This document shows positions 26,862 through 34,912 of a stretch of DNA of 64,000 nt, piece after piece; within the stretch, counting starts at the first letter, position 1, and each line of letters starts with the position of its first letter. The position numbers and the translations under genes are program-made. Below the pieces are notes generated by a model. That model searched no databases, was not told the DNA's origin, and saw only the letters and a list, made by a program, of their open reading frames with translations. This DNA is from JBKHAJ01 sp964641125 (GTDB lineage Bacteria; Spirochaetota; Spirochaetia; SPDA01; CAZSGZ01): the NCBI GenBank assembly GCA_964641125.1, contig CAZXMO010000009.1, positions 1-64,000 on the forward strand, in the 5' to 3' direction.

Positions 26862-27023
26862 ATGAAGAAAGAAATTACCCTCGCCCAATTCGCCGATGAG
26901 CTCAAAACACGTCTTGTCGACGGCAAGACGGTGGACTGCTGCAAGGAAGAGCTCCTGAGCCTCGCGGATTTACTCAAGGCGAAAATTCCTAACGAAAAGA
27001 TAACCGTAAACTGGAAAGAGTAG
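26862..27023 (+). CDS. 53-residue protein, resembles amphi-Trp domain
   Basis: Small acidic/basic protein with AGGAGG 6 nt before the ATG. It has DCCKEELLSLADLL (adjacent Cys pair) and ends IPNEKITVNWKE. The C-terminal beta-strand-like end resembles the amphi-Trp domain, but the match is short. A double Cys echoes the one in the 31-residue peptide. Function unknown; it may be the last gene of the peptide operon or the first with pabB. Confidence 0.6.
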   Translation: MKKEITLAQFADELKTRLVDGKTVDCCKEELLSLADLLKAKIPNEKITVNWKE

Positions 27024-27055
27024 ATCTTACCGCCGCGGTAGCCGCGAGGGAGCGC

Positions 27056-28024
27056 ATGAACTCCCTCGGAAAGAGGGGGGAACCCTTCCTATTTATCCTC
27101 GATTTCGACTTGAAGGAGCCGGCGGTCCTCCCCCTCGAAGGCTTTTCGTCGGAGGGGCCCCTCTATGATGTGAGGGGGGTCAGGAATTATTCGCCGGCCC
27201 GATCGACCGGCGGCGGGGGACGGGGCGAGACAAAAAAGATAGTCGAGTTTTCGAAGAAGCCGGTCTCCTACGCCGAATATCGGAAAAGTTTCGATATCGT
27301 ACGGGGCCACTTCCTCCGGGGGAACACTTTTCTGACCAATCTCACCTTCCCCACGGAAATATCGGTAAATCTCACCCTCGATGAGATATTCCGTTCCAGC
27401 CGGGCCAAATACAAGCTTCTCGTACCGGGGCGGTTTACGGTCTTTTCCCCCGAGAGCTTCGTAATAATTAAAGACGGTATTATTTCTTCATTCCCCATGA
27501 AGGGGACCATCGATGCGGCGGTCCCCGGCGCCCGGGAGCGGATCCTCGCCGACCCGAAAGAGACCGCCGAGCATATAACCATAGTCGATTTGATCCGAAA
27601 CGACATCGGGATCATTGCCGAGAAGGTGCGGGTAAAGAGCTTCAGGTACATCGATTACGTCAAGACAAACCAGAAAGATCTTCTGCAGGTGAGCAGTGAG
27701 ATAACGGGAATTCTTCCCGATGATTATCTCGAAAGGCTCGGAGACATAGTTTTCGCGATGCTTCCGGCGGGTTCGGTGACCGGGGCGCCTAAGAAGAAAA
27801 CAGTCGAGATCATCAAGGAGGCGGAGAGTTACGAGAGGGGGTACTATACCGGGGTTTTCGGGCTGTTCGACGGGAGCCGCCTCGACAGCGCGGTGATGAT
27901 CCGTTTCATCGAGCTGATCGACGGCAGATTGTATTTCAAGAGCGGAGGGGGCCTTACCGTCTACAGCGACCCCGAGTCGGAATACCGGGAATACGTGGAT
28001 AAGGTATATGTCCCCATCGGCTAG
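27056..28024 (+). CDS. pabB: Aminodeoxychorismate synthase component I
   Basis: 322-residue chorismate-binding enzyme that makes 4-amino-4-deoxychorismate for folate. Conserved segments: NTFLTNLTFPTEI, FPMKGTID in place of the more common PIKGTRPR, IVDLIRNDIG, LLQVSSEI and LPAGSVTGAPKKKTVEII. It is shorter than the E. coli protein at the N-terminus, as in many PabB proteins. pabC overlaps its end by 17 nt. No amidotransferase (pabA) is in the window. Confidence 0.92.
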   Translation: MNSLGKRGEPFLFILDFDLKEPAVLPLEGFSSEGPLYDVRGVRNYSPARSTGGGGRGETKKIVEFSKKPVSYAEYRKSFDIVRGHFLRGNTFLTNLTFPTEISVNLTLDEIFRSSRAKYKLLVPGRFTVFSPESFVIIKDGIISSFPMKGTIDAAVPGARERILADPKETAEHITIVDLIRNDIGIIAEKVRVKSFRYIDYVKTNQKDLLQVSSEITGILPDDYLERLGDIVFAMLPAGSVTGAPKKKTVEIIKEAESYERGYYTGVFGLFDGSRLDSAVMIRFIELIDGRLYFKSGGGLTVYSDPESEYREYVDKVYVPIG

Positions 28025-28673
28025 CAATCTTCCCGACACTCCCCTCGTGGAAAGCATCCGCCTCGATCCGGAGGGACCGGGCAATCTCGCCTATCACCAG
28101 GCCCGGATCGACCGGGCCATGGCCCATTTCTTTGACGGGGCCCGGCGGGTCGATTTGGAAATGCTCCTACGGGACCTCCCCCGCCCGTCCCGGGGAACGA
28201 GATACAAGGTCCGGGTCGTCTACGGCCGGGAGGTGAGGGAGGTGACGGTCCGTCCCTACGCCGTACGGGACTTGAAGAGGGTCCGAATCGTCCATGACGA
28301 TTCGATCGATTACCGGTACAAGTACCTCGACCGAAGCGGCCTCGACGAGCTCAAGCGCTCGGCGGTACCCCCCGAGAGGACGGCGACCGAGGATATCCTC
28401 ATCATCAAAAACGGGCTCGTAACCGATACATCTTTTTCCAACGTGGCTTTCTCCGACGGACACGAATGGGTCACTCCGGAATCCGTTCTCCTTCCCGGGA
28501 CCCGACGGGCCCGGCTTATAGACGAGGGAAAGGTCCGCCCGGTCCGGATCAGTTGCGGGGACCTCGCGAAGTACTCCCGGATATCCTTCATCAACGCCAT
28601 GCTCGACTTAGGAGAGCTCGTTCTCTCCATGGAGTCCGTTTTCCCGCCGGGGTCCGATAAAACTCATCCTTAG
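28008..28673 (+). CDS. pabC: Aminodeoxychorismate lyase (class IV aminotransferase fold)
   Basis: PLP enzyme that releases 4-aminobenzoate and pyruvate; 221 residues. The PLP Lys is probably in DYRYKYLDR, and the NGLVTDTSFSNVAF and TPESVLLPGTRRARLI segments are class IV hallmarks. The start codon lies within the end of pabB, which fits coupled expression and folate pathway function. Confidence 0.88.
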   Translation: MSPSASNLPDTPLVESIRLDPEGPGNLAYHQARIDRAMAHFFDGARRVDLEMLLRDLPRPSRGTRYKVRVVYGREVREVTVRPYAVRDLKRVRIVHDDSIDYRYKYLDRSGLDELKRSAVPPERTATEDILIIKNGLVTDTSFSNVAFSDGHEWVTPESVLLPGTRRARLIDEGKVRPVRISCGDLAKYSRISFINAMLDLGELVLSMESVFPPGSDKTHP

Positions 28674-28722
28674 GGAGGGATATTGGTTACAGAACGATTA
28701 ATTCCCTGTATACTCGACACAG

Positions 28723-29520
28723 ATGAGAGACAGGAGAGTCTGGATTACCGGAGGAAACTCCGGAATAGGAGCGGCCCTTGCCGAGGCATGCGCCCGGCGG
28801 GGGGCGCGGTGCGTCATCTCGGCGCGAAACGAAAAAACCCTCGAGGAGACGGCCGCCGGTTTGAACGGCCGCTACGGAGAGGGAACCGCGGAGACGGTGC
28901 CCCTCGACCTGGAGTACAGGGAATCGATCGAACGGGCGATGGAGCGGGCGGCGGCCGGTCCGCCGGTGGATATACTGTTCAACAACGCGGGTATCAGCCA
29001 GCGGGCCCTCTTCGCGGAGACCGAGCCTGAGGTGCTCGAGAGAATGATTGCGGTGAATCTGACCGGCCACATCCTCTTGACCCGGATGGTCCTGCCTCGG
29101 ATGCTCGAAAGGAGACGGGGGACGATTGTCGGTGTGTCGAGCCTCGCGGGAATGGTCCCCTCGCCCCTGCGTGCGGGGTACTGCGCGGCGAAAAGGGGGT
29201 TGTTGGGTTTTTACGAGTCCCTCCGTCTCGAGCTCCGCGGTACGGGTGTCCGGGTCATGACGGTCATTCCCGGATTCGTCAGGACGGAGATATCCCGAAA
29301 CGCCTTAGAGGGTGACGGAAGCAGGCACCGGGTGATGGATCCCAATCAAGCCGGGGGTATAACTCCCGAAAGGTGCGCCGAAGACATCCTTACGGGGCTC
29401 GGGCGGAGCAGAGCCGTCGTCTATACCGGGATGGGACTCAAAGGGCGGACCGCTCTGTTCCTGAGACGGTGGTTTCCGGGACTTCTCGATACTATCATTC
29501 TCAATTCGGAGGTAACGTGA
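28723..29520 (+). CDS. Short-chain dehydrogenase/reductase
   Basis: 265-residue classical SDR. Cofactor motif ITGGNSGIGAALAEA, NNAGIS, catalytic Ser in GVSSLAGM and YCAAKRG with catalytic Tyr and Lys. The Arg in SARNEK after strand 2 favours NADP(H). A C-terminal hydrophobic tail (LFLRRWFPGLLDTIIL) could touch the membrane, as in DHRS7-like members. The promoter TTACAG, 16 nt, TATACT (28709-28714) ends 8 nt before the ATG, so the mRNA is probably leaderless. The substrate is unknown. The next gene overlaps by 4 nt. Confidence 0.88.
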   Translation: MRDRRVWITGGNSGIGAALAEACARRGARCVISARNEKTLEETAAGLNGRYGEGTAETVPLDLEYRESIERAMERAAAGPPVDILFNNAGISQRALFAETEPEVLERMIAVNLTGHILLTRMVLPRMLERRRGTIVGVSSLAGMVPSPLRAGYCAAKRGLLGFYESLRLELRGTGVRVMTVIPGFVRTEISRNALEGDGSRHRVMDPNQAGGITPERCAEDILTGLGRSRAVVYTGMGLKGRTALFLRRWFPGLLDTIILNSEVT

Positions 29521-30011
29521 AAACCGGGCATATTCGGCTAATTGTAATTTTGGCTTGGGCCGCTCTCTTTACAGCGTCCGCGGCGGTATACGGGCAGGCC
29601 GGGGACGCGGCCGAGGGGGACCCCTTTCTCGGTTCCTGGACGGTAGAGATAGTCTTCGGTCCGGAGCCCCTCGAATTCACCTTTTCCGATTCGGGACACT
29701 ACACAGTAACCGAGGCTTCCGGTGAGGTGGACCGGCTGAGCTATACTCTGAGGCCGGATCGGAACCGGATGCGGATGCAGATGGACGAGGACACCTTCAT
29801 GGAGTGGAGGTACTCTTTTACCGGAGAAAACGAGTTCCACCTCTATCTGACCGGAGAGGACAACGAGCTCATGAAGATGCTCCTGTCCGGATTCGACGAT
29901 GCAGGGGAGTTCAATGAACTGACGAAGGAGCTCCTCGGGGAAATCCGTGCTTCCGTCCGGGAAACGGTCCTCGGTCATCCGGTGATCCGGGGCAGGCGTG
30001 CCGCGGATTGA
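29517..30011 (+). CDS. Secreted protein of unknown function
   Basis: 164 residues from GTG 29517 (GTGA overlap with the SDR stop). A signal peptide ends near SAAVYGQA; no lipobox. The mature part is beta-rich: FLGSWTVEIVFGPEPLEFTFSDSG suggests a lipocalin-like or DUF-type small periplasmic barrel, followed by an acidic helix. I recognise no family. Confidence 0.65.
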   Translation: MKTGHIRLIVILAWAALFTASAAVYGQAGDAAEGDPFLGSWTVEIVFGPEPLEFTFSDSGHYTVTEASGEVDRLSYTLRPDRNRMRMQMDEDTFMEWRYSFTGENEFHLYLTGEDNELMKMLLSGFDDAGEFNELTKELLGEIRASVRETVLGHPVIRGRRAAD

Positions 30012-30043
30012 CGGCCCGATACCGGGCGCCCGCCTGCCGGACC

Positions 30044-30823
30044 TCACACGAGGACAAGCTCGATCCCGAGGTTGCCTGCGAGCTCCCGGTACTCCTCCGG
30101 TACGCCTGAATCGGTGATTATCGTGTCGAATTCGGCTAGGTCGGCGTAGTAGCTCGAGCTCACCATTCCGAACTTAGAAGAGTCGGCGAGGAGGATTTTC
30201 TCGAGGCTCGATTTCAAGGACGCTTGCTTCATCTCCGTTTCGTACCCGTTTGCCGAGGTCACCCCGAGCTCTCCGTGGATTCCGCTCGCCGAGAAGAAGG
30301 CCTTACGGCCGCGGAACCGGCTTATCATCCGCAACGCTTCGGTGCTCTCGAACATCAGTGTATTTCGATGGAGCTCCCCGCCGGCGAAGAGTATCTCGCA
30401 CCGTTCTTTCCGATGGAGCTCGATCAGGATATTCAAGGCATAACAGAGAACCCTGACCGAATGCTCTTCGGGAAACGACTTGGCGAGCCACTCGGTGGTG
30501 GATCCGGAATCGATAATCACGATATCGTTCGCCTCGATGAGCTTCGCCGCCGCCTGTCCGATCCGCCGCTTCTCTTCCCGGCGCTTGGTCCCCTCGGTGG
30601 AGAGAAGATAACGCCGTTCGTAACTCTCGAAGTAGCTCTCCTGATTCAAAACAGCTCCCCCGTGGAGGAGGGTGATGATTCCCCGTTCGGACAAATCGTT
30701 CAAATAGCGGCGGACGGTCATCTCCGAGACCTCGAGGGCCTCGGCAAGCTCCCGGATGCTTACCGCGGTCTCCGCCTTGAGCATATCGACGATTTGTTCG
30801 ATTCGCTTCTCTTTTTCGTTCAT
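30044..30823 (-). CDS. DeoR-family regulator of the microcompartment operon
   Basis: 259 residues. The N-terminal winged helix has SIRELAEALEVSEMTVRRYLNDL, followed by a DeoR effector domain with DSGSTTEWLAK (phosphate/sugar-phosphate binding) and ADSSKFG. DeoR proteins usually sense phosphorylated sugars or their breakdown products. Divergent from the BMC operon, 118 bp away. Start ATG 30823 adjoins a 20-bp palindrome that is the likely operator and would give self-control. Confidence 0.9.
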   Translation of the reverse strand: MNEKEKRIEQIVDMLKAETAVSIRELAEALEVSEMTVRRYLNDLSERGIITLLHGGAVLNQESYFESYERRYLLSTEGTKRREEKRRIGQAAAKLIEANDIVIIDSGSTTEWLAKSFPEEHSVRVLCYALNILIELHRKERCEILFAGGELHRNTLMFESTEALRMISRFRGRKAFFSASGIHGELGVTSANGYETEMKQASLKSSLEKILLADSSKFGMVSSSYYADLAEFDTIITDSGVPEEYRELAGNLGIELVLV

Positions 30824-30824
30824 T

Positions 30825-30844
30825 ATTGATGTAATTATATCAAT
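30825..30844. promoter_or_regulatory. Palindromic operator next to the DeoR start
   Basis: ATTGATGTAATTATATCAAT, a 20-bp palindrome with one mismatched pair, 1 bp from the DeoR start codon in the DeoR/BMC divergent region. It is AT-rich in a GC-rich genome. Binding by the adjacent DeoR protein is inference. Confidence 0.5.
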
Positions 30845-30879
30845 AAGTAGTGTATTTAGCAAGAAAAAGAAATTATGCC

Positions 30880-30909
30880 TTGACAAATATATTTCGAATA
30901 ACTCATAAT
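30880..30909 (+). promoter_or_regulatory. Promoter of the BMC operon
   Basis: TTGACA (30880-30885), 18 nt, CATAAT (30904-30909), then a short leader with TAAGGAG before the first BMC-T gene at 30942. Confidence 0.65.
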
Positions 30910-30941
30910 ATGGTATAAACGTAACAGTTAAGGAGTCGATT

Positions 30942-31577
30942 ATGGCAGTTGAACTGCGAACATACGCGTATCTCGATTCGATGCAGCCCCAATTCACCGC
31001 GTTCACCTCGACCGTCGCGAAGGGATACCTGCCGTTGTCGGGACAGGCGAGTTTGTGGATAGAGATAGCCCCCGGAATGGATATCAACCGGGTAACCGAC
31101 ACCGCTTTGAAGGCGACCGACGTCCAGCCCGGAATGCTCATAGTCGAACGGGCCTTCGGGCTCCTGGAGTTCCACAGTTTCGATCAGGGGGCGGTGCAGG
31201 AGGCCGGTCAGGCGGTTCTCCGGGCCTTGGGTCTCGAGGAGAAGGAGAGGCTCAAACCGGTGATCGTCGGCTCCGAGACGATCAAGAACATCACCGATTA
31301 CCAGTGTCAGCTTATCAATAGAGTGAGGCACGGTAACATGATCATCCCCGGGGAAACCCTGCTGACAATGGAGACCTTGCCCGCGGGGTACGCATCCCTG
31401 GCCGCCAACGAAGCGGAAAAGGCCGCCCGGATCAACATTATGGAAGTACGGGCGATCGGAGCCTTCGGACGGGTCTACATCGGCGGTGAGGAAGCGGAAG
31501 TCTTAGAGGCAAAACGCGCCGCGGAAGCGGCTTTACAGTCGTTAGAGGGAAAAGAACAGTCTTTTAAAAAGGAGTAA
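30942..31577 (+). CDS. BMC-T shell protein (tandem BMC domains), first
   Basis: 211 residues forming a pseudohexameric trimer in the microcompartment shell. Two BMC-like domains: ELRTYAYLDSMQPQ to about 100 and a second ending MEVRAIGAFGRVYIGG with EAEVLEAKRAAEAAL. The ETLPAGYASLAANEAEKAA segment is typical of the BMC-T type found in aldolase-linked (Haliangium/PVM-like) loci. TAAGGAG precedes the ATG. Confidence 0.88.
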   Translation: MAVELRTYAYLDSMQPQFTAFTSTVAKGYLPLSGQASLWIEIAPGMDINRVTDTALKATDVQPGMLIVERAFGLLEFHSFDQGAVQEAGQAVLRALGLEEKERLKPVIVGSETIKNITDYQCQLINRVRHGNMIIPGETLLTMETLPAGYASLAANEAEKAARINIMEVRAIGAFGRVYIGGEEAEVLEAKRAAEAALQSLEGKEQSFKKE

Positions 31578-31583
31578 GAGAGT

Positions 31584-31889
31584 ATGACTGATGCATTGGG
31601 AATGATCGAAGCTCAGGGCTTCGTAGCGATGGTGGAAGCCGCGGACGCGATGGTCAAGGCGGCGAAAGTCGAGTTAGTCGGATTCGAGAAGACCGGCGGC
31701 GGATATGTGACCGCCATCGTCCGGGGAGATGTAGCCGCGGTCAAGGCCGCCACCGACGCCGGAGCGAAGACCGCCGAACGGGTCGGTAAGCTCGTCAGCG
31801 TCCACGTGATCCCGAGACCCCACGAGAATGTCGACGAAAGGCTTCCCTTGGGAAGACAGGACGCGCCGAAAGAAAGTGCAAAGAAATAA
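31584..31889 (+). CDS. BMC-H hexameric shell protein
   Basis: 101 residues, a single BMC domain: ALGMIEAQGFVAMVEAADAMVKAAKVELVG, then GGGYVTAIVRGDVAAVKAATDAG and VHVIPRPH. It tiles the flat shell facets. It has a 16-residue charged tail after the domain. It starts 6 nt after the BMC-T gene. Confidence 0.96.
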   Translation: MTDALGMIEAQGFVAMVEAADAMVKAAKVELVGFEKTGGGYVTAIVRGDVAAVKAATDAGAKTAERVGKLVSVHVIPRPHENVDERLPLGRQDAPKESAKK

Positions 31890-31905
31890 AGAGCGGAAGT
31901 AGATC

Positions 31906-32205
31906 ATGATCCTTGCGAAAGTAGTCGGAACGGTGGTAGCCAGCCGGAAAGAACCGAGCCTCGACGGCGTCAAGATGCTCCTCCTCGAGAGGCTCGATGA
32001 GAAATGCGAAGGTAAGAACGATTACGTCGTAGCCGTCGACGCCGTCGGAGCGGGAGAGGGCGAGGTAGTTCTCTTCGCATCAGGTTCCTCGGCCCGGCAG
32101 ACCACCCTGACACAAGAGAGACCGGTGGACGCGGTGGTCATGGCCATCGTCGATTCCTTCGCCCTCGAAGGGGAAACAGTCTATCGGAAGGCGGACGAGA
32201 GTTAA
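31906..32205 (+). CDS. BMC-P pentamer shell protein (EutN/CcmL family), first
   Basis: 99 residues: MILAKVVGTVVASRKEPSLDGVKMLLLE, GAGEGEVVLFASGSSARQT and VDAVVMAIVDS are EutN/CcmL hallmarks. Pentamers close the shell vertices. It is one of three BMC-P genes in this operon. Confidence 0.95.
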   Translation: MILAKVVGTVVASRKEPSLDGVKMLLLERLDEKCEGKNDYVVAVDAVGAGEGEVVLFASGSSARQTTLTQERPVDAVVMAIVDSFALEGETVYRKADES

Positions 32206-32217
32206 AGAGGAGAGGGT

Positions 32218-33702
32218 ATGCTGCTTCACGAACGACAGATCGAAGATATCATAGAGGGGGTCGTGGCCCGGGTGACTTCGGAAATCGCCGCCGACGGATC
32301 GACCGGCGGGACAACGGCAACCGACGGGGCCTGCCCCGCCGCCGGGACCACCGTGCCCGCCGCGGCGGCCGCCGAAGGGACGGGGATCTTCGAATCGGTC
32401 GAAGAGGCCCTTGAAGCCTCGAAGCAGGCGGCTATTGAATGCGCCCGCCTCTCCTTGGAGGACCGGAGGCGTATCATCGGGGCGATGCGGAATGTGGTGC
32501 TCAACAACCTCGAGATGATTTCCCGCCTCGCCGTCGAGGAGACAGGGATGGGCCGGGTGGATGACAAGATCCTCAAGAACCGTCTCGCCGCCTTGAAGAC
32601 CCCGGGAATAGAGGCGCTGACTACCGACGCCCTCTCCGGAGACAACGGACTCACCCTGACCGAGCTCGCCCCCTACGGGGTCATCTGCTCGATCATTCCG
32701 TCTACCAATCCCACGGAGACGGTCATCAACAACGGAATCGGAATGTTCGCCGCGGGCAACTCGGTGGTGTTCAATCCCCACCCCGCCGCGAAGCGGGTTT
32801 CCTCCCGGATAATCGAGCTCCTCTCCAAGACCGTAGTGGATAACGGAGGACCCGCGAATGTCTTCTCCGCCGTAAGGGAGCCTACCATCGAGACGGCGAC
32901 GGAGCTCATGCACCACCCCGATGTGCGGCTCCTAGTCGTGACCGGAGCGGAGGGGGTGGTCAATGCCGCCATGAAGACAGGAAAGAAGGTGATCGGCGCG
33001 GGGCCGGGGAATCCTCCGGCGGTGGTCGACGAAACCGCGGACATTCCCAAAGCGGCGGGGGACATCGTAAGCGGCGCGTCCATGGACAACAACATCATAT
33101 GCACCGATGAAAAGGTGACGGTGGCGGTGGAGTCGGTAGCCGACGAGCTGATCCGGGAGATGGTGAAGGCCGGGGGATATCTCGCCTCGGCGAACCAGGT
33201 CCGTATCCTCGAGAACACCCTCTACGCGGAGACACCCCCACGGGGAATCCATTCCCAGCCGATCCGCAGATTTATCGGTAAGGACGCCTCCTTCATACTC
33301 TCCGAGATCGGTGTCCGGGACCCGGGAGATCCGAGGCTCGTCCTCTGCGATGTACCCGCGGACCATCCCTTCGCCTGGTCGGAGATGCTCATGCCGGTTA
33401 TGCCGGTGGTGAGGGTGCCCGACGTGGATAGCGCCATCCGATATGCCAAGGATGTGGAGGCGGGGCGGAGGCACACCGCGTCGATGCACTCGAAGAATAT
33501 CGACAAGCTCTCCAAGATGGCTTACGAGATGAACTGCTCCATCTTCGTCAAGAACGGTCCGAACTATGCCGGCTTGGGCTACGGCGGGGAGGGGTACACC
33601 TCCTTTACCATCGCCTCTCCAACCGGTGACGGACTCACCACAGCCCGGAGCTTTACCCGGCTGCGTCGATGTACCTTAGTCGGTGCATTCCGGATCGTCT
33701 AG
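32218..33702 (+). CDS. CoA-acylating aldehyde dehydrogenase of the BMC (PduP-like)
   Basis: 494 residues. Residues 1-20 (LLHERQIEDIIEGVVARV) form an amphipathic helix typical of an encapsulation peptide, followed by a Gly/Ala/Thr-rich linker and the catalytic domain. Catalytic Cys is in NNIICTDEKVTV; NPHPAAKRVS and GAGPGNPPAVVD match PduP/EutE. It turns the aldehyde made inside the shell (here probably lactaldehyde, from the aldolase) to acyl-CoA with NAD+. No phosphotransacylase (PduL) gene is in the window. Confidence 0.93.
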   Translation: MLLHERQIEDIIEGVVARVTSEIAADGSTGGTTATDGACPAAGTTVPAAAAAEGTGIFESVEEALEASKQAAIECARLSLEDRRRIIGAMRNVVLNNLEMISRLAVEETGMGRVDDKILKNRLAALKTPGIEALTTDALSGDNGLTLTELAPYGVICSIIPSTNPTETVINNGIGMFAAGNSVVFNPHPAAKRVSSRIIELLSKTVVDNGGPANVFSAVREPTIETATELMHHPDVRLLVVTGAEGVVNAAMKTGKKVIGAGPGNPPAVVDETADIPKAAGDIVSGASMDNNIICTDEKVTVAVESVADELIREMVKAGGYLASANQVRILENTLYAETPPRGIHSQPIRRFIGKDASFILSEIGVRDPGDPRLVLCDVPADHPFAWSEMLMPVMPVVRVPDVDSAIRYAKDVEAGRRHTASMHSKNIDKLSKMAYEMNCSIFVKNGPNYAGLGYGGEGYTSFTIASPTGDGLTTARSFTRLRRCTLVGAFRIV

Positions 33703-33713
33703 GGCCGCATGCG

Positions 33714-34361
33714 ATGACGGCGAAAGAGAGAGGGACAGGAAGACGGGCGGAAGGATGGGCCCCCTATGCGGTGGCCTATCCCGGGGATACGGTTACCCTG
33801 GGCTCCCTGGAGCTCACCAGCATAGCCTTGGGCTTTTCCGCGGCGGACGCCATGGTCAAGGCGGCCGGGGTCGAGATGATCGACGCCCGGGCGGTGTGTC
33901 CGGGTAAGTTCTTTATCCTGGTGTGCGGAACCGTTGCGGACACCGAGGAAGCGGTAGCGGCGGGGACTGAACTCGCGGGAAAGAGTCTGACCGGAAGTTT
34001 CCTCATTCCCAACTTGAGCCCTTCGGTGCTGCCTGCGGTCAACCGGTACGCGGGCCGACGCGAATCCCCCTTGGAATCTCCGGCGGTGGGGGTTGTGGAA
34101 ACCTTCAGCGCCGCCTCGGCGATCTACGCCGCCGATGCCTCGGTGAAGGGAGCGGAGGCCGCTCTGGAGAGCATCAACCTGTTAAACGGTCTCGGGGGGA
34201 AGAGCTACTATCTCCTCGTGGGCGAGATCACCGACGTGGAGGCGGGACTCGAGTCGGGGTGCGCTGCGGTGGACGAACGGGACATCGTGCATACCGTAAT
34301 TATTCCCCGGGTCGATCCGGCGATACTCCCGTTCTTTCCGGGAGGGATGGAATGGACTTAG
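33714..34361 (+). CDS. BMC-T shell protein, second
   Basis: 215 residues with tandem BMC domains: LGSLELTSIALGFSAADAMVKAAGVEM and VGVVETFSAASAIYAADASVKGAE. A 30-residue N-terminal extension precedes the first. This is the more classical, permuted-free BMC-T type, unlike the first BMC-T in the operon. The next gene starts 10 nt before its end. Confidence 0.92.
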   Translation: MTAKERGTGRRAEGWAPYAVAYPGDTVTLGSLELTSIALGFSAADAMVKAAGVEMIDARAVCPGKFFILVCGTVADTEEAVAAGTELAGKSLTGSFLIPNLSPSVLPAVNRYAGRRESPLESPAVGVVETFSAASAIYAADASVKGAEAALESINLLNGLGGKSYYLLVGEITDVEAGLESGCAAVDERDIVHTVIIPRVDPAILPFFPGGMEWT

Positions 34362-34627
34362 CGCGGGTTATCGGAAATCTCGTAGCCACCGTCAAATACC
34401 CCGGTCTCGAAGGGGTCAAGCTGATGTGGATCCAGCCCTTAGACGAGCACGGGAACGACACCGGAAGCGCCTTGGTCGCCTGCGACTGCACCCAGTCGGG
34501 GGTCGGGGAGAGGGTTTTTTTCTGCGGCGGGAGGGAGGCGACCCTTGCCCTGGACGTGACCTTCGTTCCGGTGGATGCCACCATCGTAGGTATTGTGGAC
34601 AGCGTCGATCTGGAGTCCGAAAAATGA
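34352..34627 (+). CDS. BMC-P pentamer shell protein, second
   Basis: 91 residues: DLARVIGNLVATVKYPGLEG, SGVGERVFFCGGREATLA and ATIVGIVDSVDL. Start ATG 34352 has GGGAGGG in front and lies inside the end of the BMC-T gene. ATGA overlap with the next BMC-P gene. Confidence 0.95.
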   Translation: MDLARVIGNLVATVKYPGLEGVKLMWIQPLDEHGNDTGSALVACDCTQSGVGERVFFCGGREATLALDVTFVPVDATIVGIVDSVDLESEK

Positions 34628-34908
34628 ACATCGGACGGGTCATCGGAACGGTCACATCTACCCTCAAGCATCCCGCGTATCTCGGCAAGAAGCTCCTGCT
34701 GGTCAAGCACCTCGCCCCCGACTTGACTCCGCTGGGGAAATCGGTTATCGCGGTGGACATGGTCCAGGCGGGGATCGGGGACATCGTCCTGGTCAATAAG
34801 GAGGGGAATGCCACCCGGCAGGTCTTGGGGCGGGACGCGGGCCCGGTCCTCGAGCTCGTCTTAGGGATAATCGACACCGTGGATCTAAAGACGGAACAGG
34901 AAGGATAG
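34624..34908 (+). CDS. BMC-P pentamer shell protein, third
   Basis: 94 residues: MNIGRVIGTVTSTLKHPAYLGKK-type start, AGIGDIVLVNKEGNATRQVLG and VLGIIDTVDL. Coupled to the second BMC-P gene by a 4-nt overlap. Three different pentamers suggest specialised vertices. Confidence 0.95.
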   Translation: MNIGRVIGTVTSTLKHPAYLGKKLLLVKHLAPDLTPLGKSVIAVDMVQAGIGDIVLVNKEGNATRQVLGRDAGPVLELVLGIIDTVDLKTEQEG

Positions 34909-34912
34909 AGTT

